Assembly: GCF_900604535.1 (NCBI RefSeq)
Contig: NZ_UWOT01000002.1
Span: forward strand, 124,001 to 188,000
DNA: 64,000 bases
Direction of reading: 5' to 3'
From: Romboutsia_E sp900604535
GTDB lineage: Bacteria > Bacillota > Clostridia > Peptostreptococcales > Peptostreptococcaceae
The notes beneath the pieces are model-generated. The model was not told where the DNA came from, made no database searches, and worked only from the letters and a program-made list of their open reading frames with translations. Position 1 is the first letter of the stretch, and every line of letters begins with the position of its first letter. A program made the translations under genes and the position numbers. Positions 7,898 to 17,290 of this stretch are shown here, in pieces.

Positions 7898-9160
7898 ATG
7901 GAAAGTACAGTAGAAGCAATATCAGCAAATAATTTAATTTTAATATTTGCAATTATAGGTGTCACAGGTATAGTTTTAGGAAGAGTTAGTGAAATACTAA
8001 AAATTCCAGATGTAATACTATATCTAATCGCAGGAATTATAATCGGGCCATCAATGCTAAATATAATAAGTATACAATCTTTTCCAGTAGAAAATAATCT
8101 TATACTTACATTTGGATCAGCATTTATATTATTTGAAGGTGGTAAAGAAATAAATTTAAAAATATTAAATAAAGTAAAGCTTAGTGTAGGTATGTTAGCA
8201 ACAGTAGGAGTTGTGATATCAGCACTTATAGTAGGCGGTGTATCAAGTAAGGTATTTGGACTACCTATAATGACAGCACTACTTTTAGGATCAGTAATTG
8301 CATCAACTGACCCAGCAGCGCTTATACCAGTATTTAAGCAAGTTAGTATAAAAGATAAAATAAAGCAAACAGTAGTAAGTGAATCAGCGTTTAATGATGC
8401 TGTAGGAGCAATACTAGTATCTACATTACTAGGGGTTGTAACTAGTGGAGAGTTTTCAGCACTAGATAGTGTAAAAGAATTACTAATGTCTGCAGGAGTA
8501 GGAGTAGGAGTAGGTATATTAGTTGGATATGTATTAACAGTATTCGTTTCTGATAAGAAAATAGGAGTATTCCACTCATATGCACCTATCATGGCAATAC
8601 TTAAAGTTGCTTTAGCTTATGAAATAGCTATTGCACTTGGAGGTAGTGGATATATGGCTGTATTTATGGCAGGGCTTATATCAGGAAATAAAAAACTATT
8701 TGGACTTTGGATACCAGAATACGATTTTCAGTCTATACACCATTTTTCAGAGAGTGTAGGAACAATGTGTCGTATGTCTATATTCGTGGTTTTAGGAACA
8801 CAAGTAGACTTAAACTCACTTGTAAAATATTGGGCTCCAGCATTAGTAATAGTATTAGTTTTAATGTTTGTAGCAAGACCATTATCAGTTTTAATATGTA
8901 CAGCATTTGATAAAAATTCAAAATGGACTTTTAAAGAAAAATTATTTATGATGTGGGTTAGAGAAACAGGCGTTATACCTGCTGCATTATCAGGAATAAT
9001 TGTTTCTATGAAACTTCCAGGATATGAAATTATATCATCAGTAGTATTTATGACTATTTTAGTTACTCTTATAGTACAAGCAAGTACTACAAAGATGGTT
9101 GCAAAAAAACTTGGTGTTTTAGAAGATGAATCATTAGATGAATTACAAGAAGCTATATAA
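7898..9160 (+). CDS. Cation:proton antiporter (CPA1/NhaP-like)
   Basis: 420 residues with about 12 membrane segments. Family motifs are seen: the N-terminal GRVSEILKIPDVILYLIAGIIIGP, the unwound-helix TDPA motif (D138) and the ion-binding ND pair in SESAFNDAVGA (N166, D167). A glycine/valine-rich helix (VGVGVGILVG) follows. The function is exchange of Na+ or K+ for H+ at the cell membrane in pH and salt control. There is no TrkA-C or RCK domain at the C-terminus. Start ATG 7898 follows AAAGGAGA. It ends at a very strong terminator, so it is monocistronic. Confidence 0.88.
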   Translation: MESTVEAISANNLILIFAIIGVTGIVLGRVSEILKIPDVILYLIAGIIIGPSMLNIISIQSFPVENNLILTFGSAFILFEGGKEINLKILNKVKLSVGMLATVGVVISALIVGGVSSKVFGLPIMTALLLGSVIASTDPAALIPVFKQVSIKDKIKQTVVSESAFNDAVGAILVSTLLGVVTSGEFSALDSVKELLMSAGVGVGVGILVGYVLTVFVSDKKIGVFHSYAPIMAILKVALAYEIAIALGGSGYMAVFMAGLISGNKKLFGLWIPEYDFQSIHHFSESVGTMCRMSIFVVLGTQVDLNSLVKYWAPALVIVLVLMFVARPLSVLICTAFDKNSKWTFKEKLFMMWVRETGVIPAALSGIIVSMKLPGYEIISSVVFMTILVTLIVQASTTKMVAKKLGVLEDESLDELQEAI

Positions 9161-9213
9161 ATAATATAAAAGGAGATAATTTTATTTTGAAATTATCTCC
9201 TTTTATATTATTT
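9160..9213 (+). terminator. Strong terminator after the antiporter
   Basis: Perfect 23-bp arms (9160-9182 and 9190-9212) with a seven-base loop, beginning at the stop codon of the antiporter. Confidence 0.88.
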
Positions 9214-9296
9214 ATACAAGTAATTATATATAAATTGATTCTTATTATTATAATTTAGTATAATAAATAAGAGAATATAGCTGAAAGGAATTATTT

Positions 9297-9821
9297 ATGA
9301 TGAAGAAAAAATTTATAGATATGAAAAAAGAAGAATTTGAATCATTTTTTAATATACTAGAAAAATCATTTCCAGATAATGAAAGAAGAAAATATGTAGA
9401 TCAATTATCTCTTTTAGATAAAGAAAACTATAGACCCCTTATTTTTAAAGAGAGGGATGAAGTACTAGCAATAATGGCTACATGGGAGTTTGAAAAATTT
9501 GTATTTATAGAGCACTTAGCAGTTGATAATAAATTAAGAGGAAAAGGTGTAGGAACCTCTTTAATTGATAATTACTTAAAAGAATGCAACAAAGAAGTAT
9601 TTTTAGAGGTAGAACCCCCACAATGTGAAATATCTACGAAAAGAATTAAATTTTATGAAAAGTTAAATTTTTATTTAAATGATTTTTATTATTTACAACA
9701 ACCTTTAAATGAAGGAGATTTACCATTTGAATTAAAAATTATGAGCTATGATAAAAAGATAGATTCAAAAGACTTTGAAGAATATAAAAATATTATATAT
9801 AAAGAAGTATATGGAAAATAG
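9297..9821 (+). CDS. GNAT family N-acetyltransferase
   Basis: 174 residues with the GNAT core: a strand FVFIEHLAVDNKLRGKGVGTSLID contains the acetyl-CoA pyrophosphate loop (R-G-K-G-V-G), followed by the VFLEVEPPQ strand and the RIKFYEKLNF helix typical of the C-terminal half. The substrate is unknown. The start could be ATG 9297 or the adjacent ATG 9300, behind GAAAGG. It stands alone between a terminator and the aminotransferase. Confidence 0.82.
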   Translation: MMKKKFIDMKKEEFESFFNILEKSFPDNERRKYVDQLSLLDKENYRPLIFKERDEVLAIMATWEFEKFVFIEHLAVDNKLRGKGVGTSLIDNYLKECNKEVFLEVEPPQCEISTKRIKFYEKLNFYLNDFYYLQQPLNEGDLPFELKIMSYDKKIDSKDFEEYKNIIYKEVYGK

Positions 9822-9911
9822 ATAATTTAAATATAATAAAATATAGAAAATCAACATAAATTTCTATATAAAATAATATACCTATACTAATGTATAATAG
9901 GAGGTATTTAT

Positions 9912-11234
9912 ATGGATTATAGAGATTTATACGATGGCATAGATGAACCTATTGAATTAGGGGATGGAACTTATATAACACCTATTAACTTTGATAATGG
10001 AGCAACAACGCCGCCCTTTAGAAGTGTAACAAAATTAATTTCAGATAATATAAAATATTATGGACCTATTGCTAGAGGCGTAGGATTTAAAGGTGAGTAT
10101 TGCACTACCATGTTTAATAAGGCTAGAGATACTATATTAGACTTCTTTGGCTTAGGTAGTTGCAATACTCATACTGTAGTATATACAAAATCTGATACAG
10201 AGTCATTAAATATACTAGCAAATATACTTATAAAAAATAAAGAAGATATGATTCTTACAACTAGAATGGAACATCATGCTAATGATCTACCCTTTAGAAA
10301 ATTAGGAAAAATGGTTTATGTAGATGTAGACTGTTTAGGAAGAATTAATATAGATGATATAGAAAAAGAGCTTATAAAAGCAAATGGAAAAATTAAAATT
10401 GTAACTATAACAGGTGCATCAAATGTAACAGGATATGTTACACCAATACATGATATTGCAAAATTAGCTCATAAATATAATGCAATTATAATAGTTGATG
10501 GAGCACAATTGGTAGCACATAAAGAGATTAATATGAACGGAAATTGTGCAGAAGAATCTATAGACTTCTTAACATTTTCAGCACATAAAGCTTATGCACC
10601 TTTTGGAAGTGGAGCTATTGTTGGAAGAAAAGAATATCTAAATCAATCAGATCCATTCTTATCTGGAGGTGGATGTGTTGCAGGTGTATTTGATGAGAGT
10701 ATTATTTGGACATCAATACCAGAAAAGTTTGAGGCAGGAACTCAAAACTTTTTTGGTGTAATATCAATGGCACAAGCATTAAATGATTTAAAAAATATTG
10801 GATTTGAAAATATAGGAGAACATGAGTCTAACCTAAAAAACTATATTATAAATAATATGAAAAGTATAAAAAATGTAGTTATGTATGGAGACACAAATAA
10901 TACTGATGATAGACTAGGTGTAATAACATTTAATGTTAATGAAAGAAATTACGAAGATTTAGCTATAAAAATGGCTACAGAAAAAGCAATATCACTAAGA
11001 GCAGGTAAATTCTGTGCACACCCATATGTATATAGACTGTTAGGAGCTAGTGATAGTGATGCATATAGAGATATAGTTTCAGGGGATTATTACTATGGTA
11101 TGGTAAGAGCGAGTCTTGGTCTTTATAATACAAAAAATGAAGCAGATAATTTTTTAAATCATTTAGAATTTATTGCAAATAGAAGAAATCCTAATCGTAG
11201 ATATAGAAGATCTAAAGGAATAATAAGATTTTAA
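9912..11234 (+). CDS. Class V aminotransferase / cysteine desulfurase-like PLP enzyme
   Basis: 440 residues. The N-terminal NFDNGATT and the MEHHANDLPF segment are typical of the NifS/SufS/Csd fold. The PLP lysine is in FSAHKAYAPFGSGAIVG (K226). ITGASNVTGYVTP and IIVDGAQLVAHK supply cofactor contacts, and FEAGTQN is the usual C-terminal landmark. The family moves sulfur from cysteine or cleaves related amino acids. No SufU, IscU or thiolation gene is nearby, so the role is open; isolated clostridial members are often annotated only as aminotransferase class V. Start is behind AGGAGG. Monocistronic. Confidence 0.85.
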   Translation: MDYRDLYDGIDEPIELGDGTYITPINFDNGATTPPFRSVTKLISDNIKYYGPIARGVGFKGEYCTTMFNKARDTILDFFGLGSCNTHTVVYTKSDTESLNILANILIKNKEDMILTTRMEHHANDLPFRKLGKMVYVDVDCLGRINIDDIEKELIKANGKIKIVTITGASNVTGYVTPIHDIAKLAHKYNAIIIVDGAQLVAHKEINMNGNCAEESIDFLTFSAHKAYAPFGSGAIVGRKEYLNQSDPFLSGGGCVAGVFDESIIWTSIPEKFEAGTQNFFGVISMAQALNDLKNIGFENIGEHESNLKNYIINNMKSIKNVVMYGDTNNTDDRLGVITFNVNERNYEDLAIKMATEKAISLRAGKFCAHPYVYRLLGASDSDAYRDIVSGDYYYGMVRASLGLYNTKNEADNFLNHLEFIANRRNPNRRYRRSKGIIRF

Positions 11235-11327
11235 AATTTAAAGAAAGTTTTATTTGACATAAGTATATGATGATAGATATAATCTATAATCAGAGAAAAA
11301 TTATAAATAATAATCTAGAGGTGAATT

Positions 11328-12689
11328 ATGACAAATGATATGACAAAAGGAAGTCCATTAAAGATTTTCATGTTATTTTCAATACCACTACTTATAGGTA
11401 ATATATTTCAACAATTATATAGTATGGTTGATACTATAATAGTTGGAAGGTTTGTAGGCGTTGATGCACTTGCGGCAGTAGGTTCTACAGGTTCTATGTT
11501 CTTTTTAGTAAATGGTATGATACTAGGACTGACTAGTGGTTTTTCGGTATTAGTATCACAAAAATTTGGAGCAAAAGATGAGGTTGGTCTTAAAAAAGCT
11601 GTAGCAAGTAATATAAAGTTAACAATAATCTCAACAATTATAATGACTACAGTTTCTTTAATAGTAAAAAATCCATTACTTTCTCTTATGAATACTCCAG
11701 ATAATATTTTTAATGATGCAAACACATATATAACTATAATATTTGCTGGTATATTTACTCAAACGGCTTATAATATGGCAGCAGGAATATTAAGAGCATT
11801 AGGGGATAGTAAAACTCCTCTATATTTCTTAATAGTATCTTCAATACTTAATATAGTTTTGGATTTAGTGTTTATTATAAACTTTAAAATGGGTGTAGCA
11901 GGAGCGGCTTATGCTACAAATATAGCTCAAGGTATATCTGCAATATTATGCTTAGTATATAGTTATAAAAAGTTTAAAGTTTTAAGACTTAAAAAAGAAG
12001 ACTTTAAGGTAGAAAAAAGCTATTATAGTACACATTTAAAAATTGCTATACCAATGGGATTACAATTTTCAGTGACAGCAGTTGGTATAATTATAGTTCA
12101 AAGTGCTGTAAATGTATTTGGTTCAAATATAATAGCAGCATATACAGCATCGTCTAAAGTACTTCAATTAGTTATGCAACCATTAGTATCATTTGGAGTT
12201 ACTATGGCTACTTATGCAGGTCAAAATTTAGGTGCGAAAAGATTTGATCGTATAAGAAATGGTGTTAGTATAATGAATAAAGTTTCTATTGTAACAAGTT
12301 TAATTGCAGGAGCTGTTTTAGTTTTCTTTGGAAAGTATTTCGTAATGCTATTTATGGAAAATCCAAGTGCGGAGATAGTTGGATATACTCAAGAAGTGCT
12401 TAATTATTCTGCAATTTTTATGATATTCTTAGGATTTATATTTGTCTATAGAAATGTACTACAAGGTATGGGAGAATCTTTTATACCAATGATGGCAGGA
12501 GTTTATGAATTAGTTGCTAGAAGTATAGTTGCATTTACTCTTCCTAAATTTATTGGATTTACAGGAATATGTTTATCAGATCCACTTGCTTGGATAGCCG
12601 CAGCTGTTCCTTTAATGTTTGCTTATTATAGCAAAACTAAAAAGATTATAGATGAAAATGAAAAGGAAAAGAATATTGCGACTGTATAG
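11328..12689 (+). CDS. MATE family efflux transporter
   Basis: 453 residues, 12 predicted membrane segments in two halves. Begins MTKGSPLKIFMLFSIPLLIGNIFQQ with the GRFVGVDALAAVGSTG motif of helix 2, and the second half has the matching MQPLVSFGVTMATYAGQNLGA segment. It belongs to the NorM/DinF-like multidrug and toxin extrusion family, which exports cationic compounds with Na+ or H+. Start is behind AGAGGTG. It ends at a terminator and precedes the PadR operon without evident co-transcription. Confidence 0.88.
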   Translation: MTNDMTKGSPLKIFMLFSIPLLIGNIFQQLYSMVDTIIVGRFVGVDALAAVGSTGSMFFLVNGMILGLTSGFSVLVSQKFGAKDEVGLKKAVASNIKLTIISTIIMTTVSLIVKNPLLSLMNTPDNIFNDANTYITIIFAGIFTQTAYNMAAGILRALGDSKTPLYFLIVSSILNIVLDLVFIINFKMGVAGAAYATNIAQGISAILCLVYSYKKFKVLRLKKEDFKVEKSYYSTHLKIAIPMGLQFSVTAVGIIIVQSAVNVFGSNIIAAYTASSKVLQLVMQPLVSFGVTMATYAGQNLGAKRFDRIRNGVSIMNKVSIVTSLIAGAVLVFFGKYFVMLFMENPSAEIVGYTQEVLNYSAIFMIFLGFIFVYRNVLQGMGESFIPMMAGVYELVARSIVAFTLPKFIGFTGICLSDPLAWIAAAVPLMFAYYSKTKKIIDENEKEKNIATV

Positions 12690-12702
12690 TATAATTTAAA
12701 TT

Positions 12703-12738
12703 AAAAAAGCTTAGAGTAAACACTCTAAGCTTTTTTTA
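12703..12738 (+). terminator. Rho-independent terminator
   Basis: 15-bp stem (AAAAAAGCTTAGAGT with its complement) and a T run, just after the MATE stop codon. Confidence 0.88.
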
Positions 12739-12779
12739 TAAAATAATGCATATTATATATTATAAAAAGTATTGTGCAA

Positions 12780-12834
12780 AACACAGTACTGTGTTATCTT
12801 AAAAGTAGGTATTATGTTTTACACAGTACTATGC
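12780..12834 (+). promoter_or_regulatory. Palindromic operator pair upstream of the PadR gene
   Basis: A perfect 16-bp palindrome AACACAGTACTGTGTT lies at 12780-12795. A second, imperfect copy (ACACAGTACTATG) begins at 12821, 40 bp downstream, about four helical turns. A TTGTGC at 12772 and TTATCT at 12794 could be promoter boxes overlapped by the first site. This is probably the autoregulatory PadR operator; the assignment is an inference from position and symmetry. Confidence 0.6.
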
Positions 12835-12871
12835 ATTTTATACAAGATAAAGAATAAGAAAGGAGTAGTTG

Positions 12872-13180
12872 ATGAATACTCAATTTAGAAAAGGTGTTCT
12901 TGAAATTTGTGTTCTTACATTAATATCAAAAAATGATATGTATGGATATGAAATAGTTCAAAATATCTCAAAAGTAATCGAAGTAAATGAAGGAACAATA
13001 TATCCTATACTTAGACGACTAACGAAAGAAGGATATTTCGAAAACTATATATTAGAATCAAGTGAAGGGCCAGCAAGAAAGTATTATAAAATAACAAAAG
13101 ATGGTATAGAAAATTTAAATAGGTTAAAAGAAGAATGGAATGAGTTTGTAGTGGCTGTAAACTCATTTATAAATGATTAA
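12872..13180 (+). CDS. PadR family transcriptional regulator
   Basis: Start ATG 12872 sits six bases after GGAG; the preceding TTG is not needed. 102 residues forming a winged helix: GVLEICVLTLISKNDMYGYEIVQ is the signature first helix pair, followed by GTIYPILRRLTKEGYF (recognition helix) and a GPARKYYKIT wing. It is the first gene of a three-gene operon with DUF1700 and DUF4097 proteins, a common Firmicute arrangement for envelope-stress sensing. A perfect palindrome upstream is the likely autoregulatory site. Confidence 0.88.
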   Translation: MNTQFRKGVLEICVLTLISKNDMYGYEIVQNISKVIEVNEGTIYPILRRLTKEGYFENYILESSEGPARKYYKITKDGIENLNRLKEEWNEFVVAVNSFIND

Positions 13181-13192
13181 GGAGGGATAAAG

Positions 13193-13882
13193 TTGAAAAA
13201 AGAAGATTTTTTAGAAATATTAAAAGATTATCTTAAGAAGGGTTTTTCTGAAGATGAAGTAATGGATATATTAAGAGATTACGAAGAGTATTTTATAGAT
13301 GGAGCTATAGAAGGTAAAAGTGATATGGAGATAATATCAGGTTTAGGATCCCCAAAAGAAATAGCTAATGAATTATTATCTGAAAGTAATTCTAAAAATA
13401 CAAGTAAAATAAAGAGTAAAGCTGAAGGCATATTAATAGAAGTAAAAGGTAAATTGAAAAGATATTCAAATAAATTTAAAATAAATCTAAATGATAAAGA
13501 TCATGCTAAATCAAGAAAGAAAACAAGACTTTTACAAGTACTAATTACTATAATATTAATACCAATTGTAATAAGTATTTTCTTAGGAACAGCTAGCTTT
13601 GCATTAGGGCTTGTAAGCTCAGTAGTTTTAGCGGCAGTAGGAGCTCCTTTTGCAGTAAGTTTAATGTCTGTAATGCCTGAAGTTAAGTTAGTAGTTATAT
13701 TTGGAGTAATTGCTTATATAGGTTTTGAAATATTAATATGGCAATTATTTATTGAACTTATAAAATTAGAAAAAAAATATACAAAAAGATATATAAGATG
13801 GATTAATACAAATCAAAGATATATAAATGCAAGTATACAGAAAGAAGAAAATGATCAATATGGAGGTGATCTAGATGAATAA
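13193..13882 (+). CDS. DUF1700 (HAAS-domain) membrane protein
   Basis: TTG start at 13193 behind AAGGAGGG. 229 residues. The N-terminal HAAS-type region (FLEILKDYLKKGFSEDEVMDILRDYEEYF, then GSPKEIANELL) is cytoplasmic and is followed by a charged linker and two or three membrane helices at about residues 112-190. Families of this type pair with PadR regulators and DUF4097 adhesin-like proteins. It starts 12 bases after the PadR stop and overlaps the next gene by eight bases. Biochemical function is unknown. Confidence 0.85.
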   Translation: MKKEDFLEILKDYLKKGFSEDEVMDILRDYEEYFIDGAIEGKSDMEIISGLGSPKEIANELLSESNSKNTSKIKSKAEGILIEVKGKLKRYSNKFKINLNDKDHAKSRKKTRLLQVLITIILIPIVISIFLGTASFALGLVSSVVLAAVGAPFAVSLMSVMPEVKLVVIFGVIAYIGFEILIWQLFIELIKLEKKYTKRYIRWINTNQRYINASIQKEENDQYGGDLDE

Positions 13883-14909
13883 AAAACATATAGCTACAAC
13901 TATTGGAGTAGTATTTCTTACAACGGGTGTTATAGGTGGAATCATATCAGGAATAAATGCTATGCCATCACTTATGAGTAAATACGATGAGGTACAAAGC
14001 AAATTTAATGAAAATGAAGTTTTATACGATGGAGAATTAAATATATCTAAGTTAAGTGTAGAATTACCAGTTAGCCATATTGAGATAAGACATCATAATA
14101 AAAACAATGTTTTAGTTGAAAGAACTGGAAATAAAGATATAAGCAATATTACTATTAATAATGAAAATAATGAATTAATAATAAGTGAAGAAAGTAAAAG
14201 AGTCAAGAAAGATGCTAAAAATGTAGATGATATTGTTCAGCAAATAATAGATGAGATATATACGTATGATATGTCTACTATAGTAATTTATTTACCTAAA
14301 GAAACTGATATAGATGTAAAAACTATTAATGGATATTTAAATGTTGAAAAAGATGTAGTATCAGATACTTTAAATTTTGAAACTAATAATGGTAATATAT
14401 CATTAGATCCAAGTTTAAGTTTTAAGAATTTAAATATCAAGTCTAACCTTGATGTATATTTATCTACTTCGGAAATGTACGGTATAAAAAATATCAAAGT
14501 AGAATCATATAGTGTAAATATACATGATGGAAGCACTGTTTATGAGGATTCTATAATACCTAATAAAGTAGAAATATATACACTAAATAGTGATTATTAT
14601 AATAATATAAGTATTGATACAAATTTACCAATAGCTAAAAACCTTACAATAAACTCAAACTCTAATGTGCGTCTAGATTTACCTATATTAAAGTATAAGT
14701 TTAATTTTAATATAAATACTTTAAGTGGTATATCATATGAGAATTCAGATTATGATAAGTATGTAGGGACTCCTTTAGAAAAGTATTTTAATGAAGATAA
14801 TGAAGATACTACAAAACGAGAATTTATTGGTGTCATGAATGAATCTCTTTTAGAAAAATCTGATGAATATGTTATTAATATAGAGAGTGACTCTGTAACT
14901 TTTGAATAG
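13875..14909 (+). CDS. DUF4097 beta-strand repeat protein, membrane anchored
   Basis: 344 residues. One N-terminal membrane helix (TIGVVFLTTGVIGGIISGI) is followed by an extracellular part of repeated short beta strands, for example VELPVSHIEI, IVIYLPKETDIDVKTINGYLNV, and LNFETNNGNISL. That is the right-handed repeat fold of DUF4097/DUF4098. Overlap of eight bases with the DUF1700 gene shows coupling. The trio probably senses or modulates the envelope. A terminator follows. Confidence 0.83.
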   Translation: MNKKHIATTIGVVFLTTGVIGGIISGINAMPSLMSKYDEVQSKFNENEVLYDGELNISKLSVELPVSHIEIRHHNKNNVLVERTGNKDISNITINNENNELIISEESKRVKKDAKNVDDIVQQIIDEIYTYDMSTIVIYLPKETDIDVKTINGYLNVEKDVVSDTLNFETNNGNISLDPSLSFKNLNIKSNLDVYLSTSEMYGIKNIKVESYSVNIHDGSTVYEDSIIPNKVEIYTLNSDYYNNISIDTNLPIAKNLTINSNSNVRLDLPILKYKFNFNINTLSGISYENSDYDKYVGTPLEKYFNEDNEDTTKREFIGVMNESLLEKSDEYVINIESDSVTFE

Positions 14910-14932
14910 TAAAATCTAAAGATAAAATTTAT

Positions 14933-14976
14933 AAAAAAGGAGTGTAGATAAATATTTTCTACACTCCTTTTTATTT
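14933..14976 (+). terminator. Terminator of the PadR operon
   Basis: Stem of about 14 bp (AAAAGGAGTGTAGA and its complement) with a nine-base loop, followed by T-rich sequence. Confidence 0.88.
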
Positions 14977-15018
14977 GTAAAATAGTATAATAAATAAAAC
15001 AGAAAGGAATAAAATTTT

Positions 15019-15915
15019 ATGGAATTAATACAAAGTAAATCAATAGTATCGTCTACGTATAAAGAAAATCCACATTGGTTTGGTATAAACTATAATATGA
15101 ATATATACAAAGGTTGTTGTCATGGTTGTATATACTGTGATTCTAGAAGTAGTTGCTATCAAATTATTGAATTTGATAGAGTTAGAATAAAAGAAAATTC
15201 AATAGAAATAATAAAGAAAAATCTTAAATCAAAAAAAACAAAAGGTGTTGTAGGTACAGGGGCTATGAGTGATCCGTATAATCCATTTGAAAAAAAATAT
15301 ATGTTAACAAGAGAAGCTTTGAAATTAATTGATGAAAATCGATTTGGAATAGCTATTGCAACAAAAAGTAACTTAGTTACTAGAGATATAGATATATTAA
15401 AAAAGATACAAAGTCATTCACCTACTATTGTAAAAATAACAATAACAACATATGATGATGAGCTATGCAAAAAGATAGAGAGAAATGTATGTCCAACTTC
15501 TGATAGATTTAAAGCTATAAAAGAGCTATCTGATAATGGAATATATGTTGGTGTATTATTAATGCCAATTATGCCTTTTATTAATGATAATGAAGAAAAT
15601 ATAAAAAATATTATAAAATCAGCATATAAATGCGGAGCAAAATTTATATTTTCTTATGGATTAGGAGTTACATTAAGAGATAACCAAAGGGAGTATTATT
15701 TTGAACAATTAAGAAAAATATTTCCGAATCAAGAATTAGATAAAAGGTATACAGATTCTTATGGTAAGTCTTATGAGAATCCTGCAAGGAACTATGAATA
15801 TTTATTCAATGTATTTAAGAGAGAGTGTGAAAAGTATAATCTATTATATGATATGAAAGATATTATAAATGATTATAAAAGAAAGTATGAAAAACAGCAA
15901 CTTAGTTGGTTTTAA
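15019..15915 (+). CDS. Radical SAM protein, SPL/Rv2578c family
   Basis: 298 residues. The iron-sulfur motif C-x3-C-x2-C is seen as CCHGCIYC (C33, C37, C40), preceded by FGINYNMNIYKGC. GAMSDPYNPFEKKY is the landmark of spore photoproduct lyase-like radical SAM proteins, followed by AIATKS, KITITTYDDELCKKIERN and GVLLMPIMPFINDN. Members of this uncharacterised branch lack a known reaction. It probably uses S-adenosylmethionine to generate a radical. Stand-alone gene between a terminator and fucO. Confidence 0.85.
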   Translation: MELIQSKSIVSSTYKENPHWFGINYNMNIYKGCCHGCIYCDSRSSCYQIIEFDRVRIKENSIEIIKKNLKSKKTKGVVGTGAMSDPYNPFEKKYMLTREALKLIDENRFGIAIATKSNLVTRDIDILKKIQSHSPTIVKITITTYDDELCKKIERNVCPTSDRFKAIKELSDNGIYVGVLLMPIMPFINDNEENIKNIIKSAYKCGAKFIFSYGLGVTLRDNQREYYFEQLRKIFPNQELDKRYTDSYGKSYENPARNYEYLFNVFKRECEKYNLLYDMKDIINDYKRKYEKQQLSWF

Positions 15916-16074
15916 GTACAATTAATATATGTTGTATACTTATATAAAGTATACAAAGTGAAAATTATTATATTTATATTCTATAAAAGTTATACAAAAC
16001 TAAAAATAAACATACTATAATAATTATAAGAACTAAAACAAAAATTTAACAATAACTTAAGGGGAGATATTATT

Positions 16075-17241
16075 ATGGTGAATAGAATAGTACTAAATGA
16101 AACATCATATCATGGATCAGGGGCAATAAAAGAAATAGTAACAGAAGTAAAAAGAAGAAATTTTAAAAAAGCATTTGTATGCTCAGACCCAGATTTAATA
16201 AAATTTGAGGTAACTACAAAGGTAACTAATTTATTAGATGAAGAAAATCTTGAATATGAATTATATTCTAATATAAAGCCAAATCCAACAATAGAAAATG
16301 TTCAAAGTGGTGTAAAGGCATTTAAAGATTCTAATGCAGATTACATAATAGCTATAGGTGGAGGTTCATCTATAGATACAGCAAAGGCTATTGGTATAAT
16401 AATAAATAATCCAGAATTTGAAGATGTTAGAAGTTTAGAAGGTTTATCACAAACTAAAAATAAATCTGTACCTATAATAGCTGTACCAACAACAGCAGGA
16501 ACTGCTGCAGAAGTTACTATAAACTATGTAATTACAGATGTTGAAAAAAATAGAAAGTTTGTATGCGTAGATACTAATGATATACCTGTTGTAGCAATAG
16601 TAGATCCAGATATGATGTCAAGCATGCCAAAAGGTTTAACTGCTGCTACTGGAATGGATGCATTAACTCATGCAATAGAAGGGTTTACAACAAAGGCTGC
16701 TTGGGCTATGAGCGATATGTTCCATATAAAAGCTATAGAATTAATATCACAAAATTTAAGAGGTGCAGTTAAGAATACTACAGAAGGTAGAGAAGGTATG
16801 GCACTTGGACAATATATAGCAGGAATGGGATTCTCTAATGTAGGACTTGGAATAGTTCACTCAATGGCACATCCTCTAGGTGCATTATATGATACTCCTC
16901 ATGGTATAGCTAATGCAATAATATTACCAACAGTTATGGAATATAATGCAGATGTAACAGGAGATAAGTATAAGTATATAGCAAAAGCTATGGGTGTTGA
17001 AAATGTTGAGACTATGAGTGTAGAAGAATATAGAAAAGCTGCAATAGATGCAGTTAAGAAACTTTCTAGTGATATAGGAATACCATCTAACTTAAATGAT
17101 ATAGTTAAGGTTGAAGATATAGATTTCTTAGCAGAATCAGCATATAATGATGCTTGTAAACCAGGAAACCCAAAAGAAGCTAGTAAAGAAGATATTGTTA
17201 ATTTATATAAATCTTTAGTTTCAGTTGAAACTTTAGCATAA
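16075..17241 (+). CDS. fucO: Lactaldehyde reductase (1,2-propanediol oxidoreductase)
   Basis: 388 residues, very close to E. coli FucO throughout. An iron-dependent group III alcohol dehydrogenase: GGGSSIDTAKAIGI binds NAD, VPTTAGTAAEVTINYVIT and TGMDALTHAIEG line the active site, and iron ligands lie in the SMAHPLGALYDTPHG region. It reduces L-lactaldehyde from fucose cleavage to (S)-1,2-propanediol, regenerating NAD under anaerobic conditions. It is transcribed towards the AraC gene and shares a bidirectional terminator with it. The start follows AAGGGGAG; a second in-frame codon follows at once. Confidence 0.93.
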   Translation: MVNRIVLNETSYHGSGAIKEIVTEVKRRNFKKAFVCSDPDLIKFEVTTKVTNLLDEENLEYELYSNIKPNPTIENVQSGVKAFKDSNADYIIAIGGGSSIDTAKAIGIIINNPEFEDVRSLEGLSQTKNKSVPIIAVPTTAGTAAEVTINYVITDVEKNRKFVCVDTNDIPVVAIVDPDMMSSMPKGLTAATGMDALTHAIEGFTTKAAWAMSDMFHIKAIELISQNLRGAVKNTTEGREGMALGQYIAGMGFSNVGLGIVHSMAHPLGALYDTPHGIANAIILPTVMEYNADVTGDKYKYIAKAMGVENVETMSVEEYRKAAIDAVKKLSSDIGIPSNLNDIVKVEDIDFLAESAYNDACKPGNPKEASKEDIVNLYKSLVSVETLA

Positions 17242-17245
17242 AAAT

Positions 17246-17290
17246 AAAAAATAGCTCCAGTCATTAACTAATGACTGGAGCTATTTTTTA
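17246..17290. terminator. Bidirectional terminator between fucO and the AraC gene
   Basis: A long stem of about 18 bp (AAATAGCTCCAGTCATT and complement) with A runs on one side and T runs on the other, so it can end transcription from either strand. Confidence 0.9.

Noticed and set aside
8493..8515. GGAGTA triplet-like repeat as a regulatory tract
   Set aside because: It simply encodes the alternating Gly-Val helix of the antiporter.
7804..8592. Long minus-strand open frame of 262 codons
   Set aside because: It lies antisense to the antiporter and is rich in Ser/Thr/Pro/Ile as expected for the complement of a membrane-protein gene. No ribosome site.
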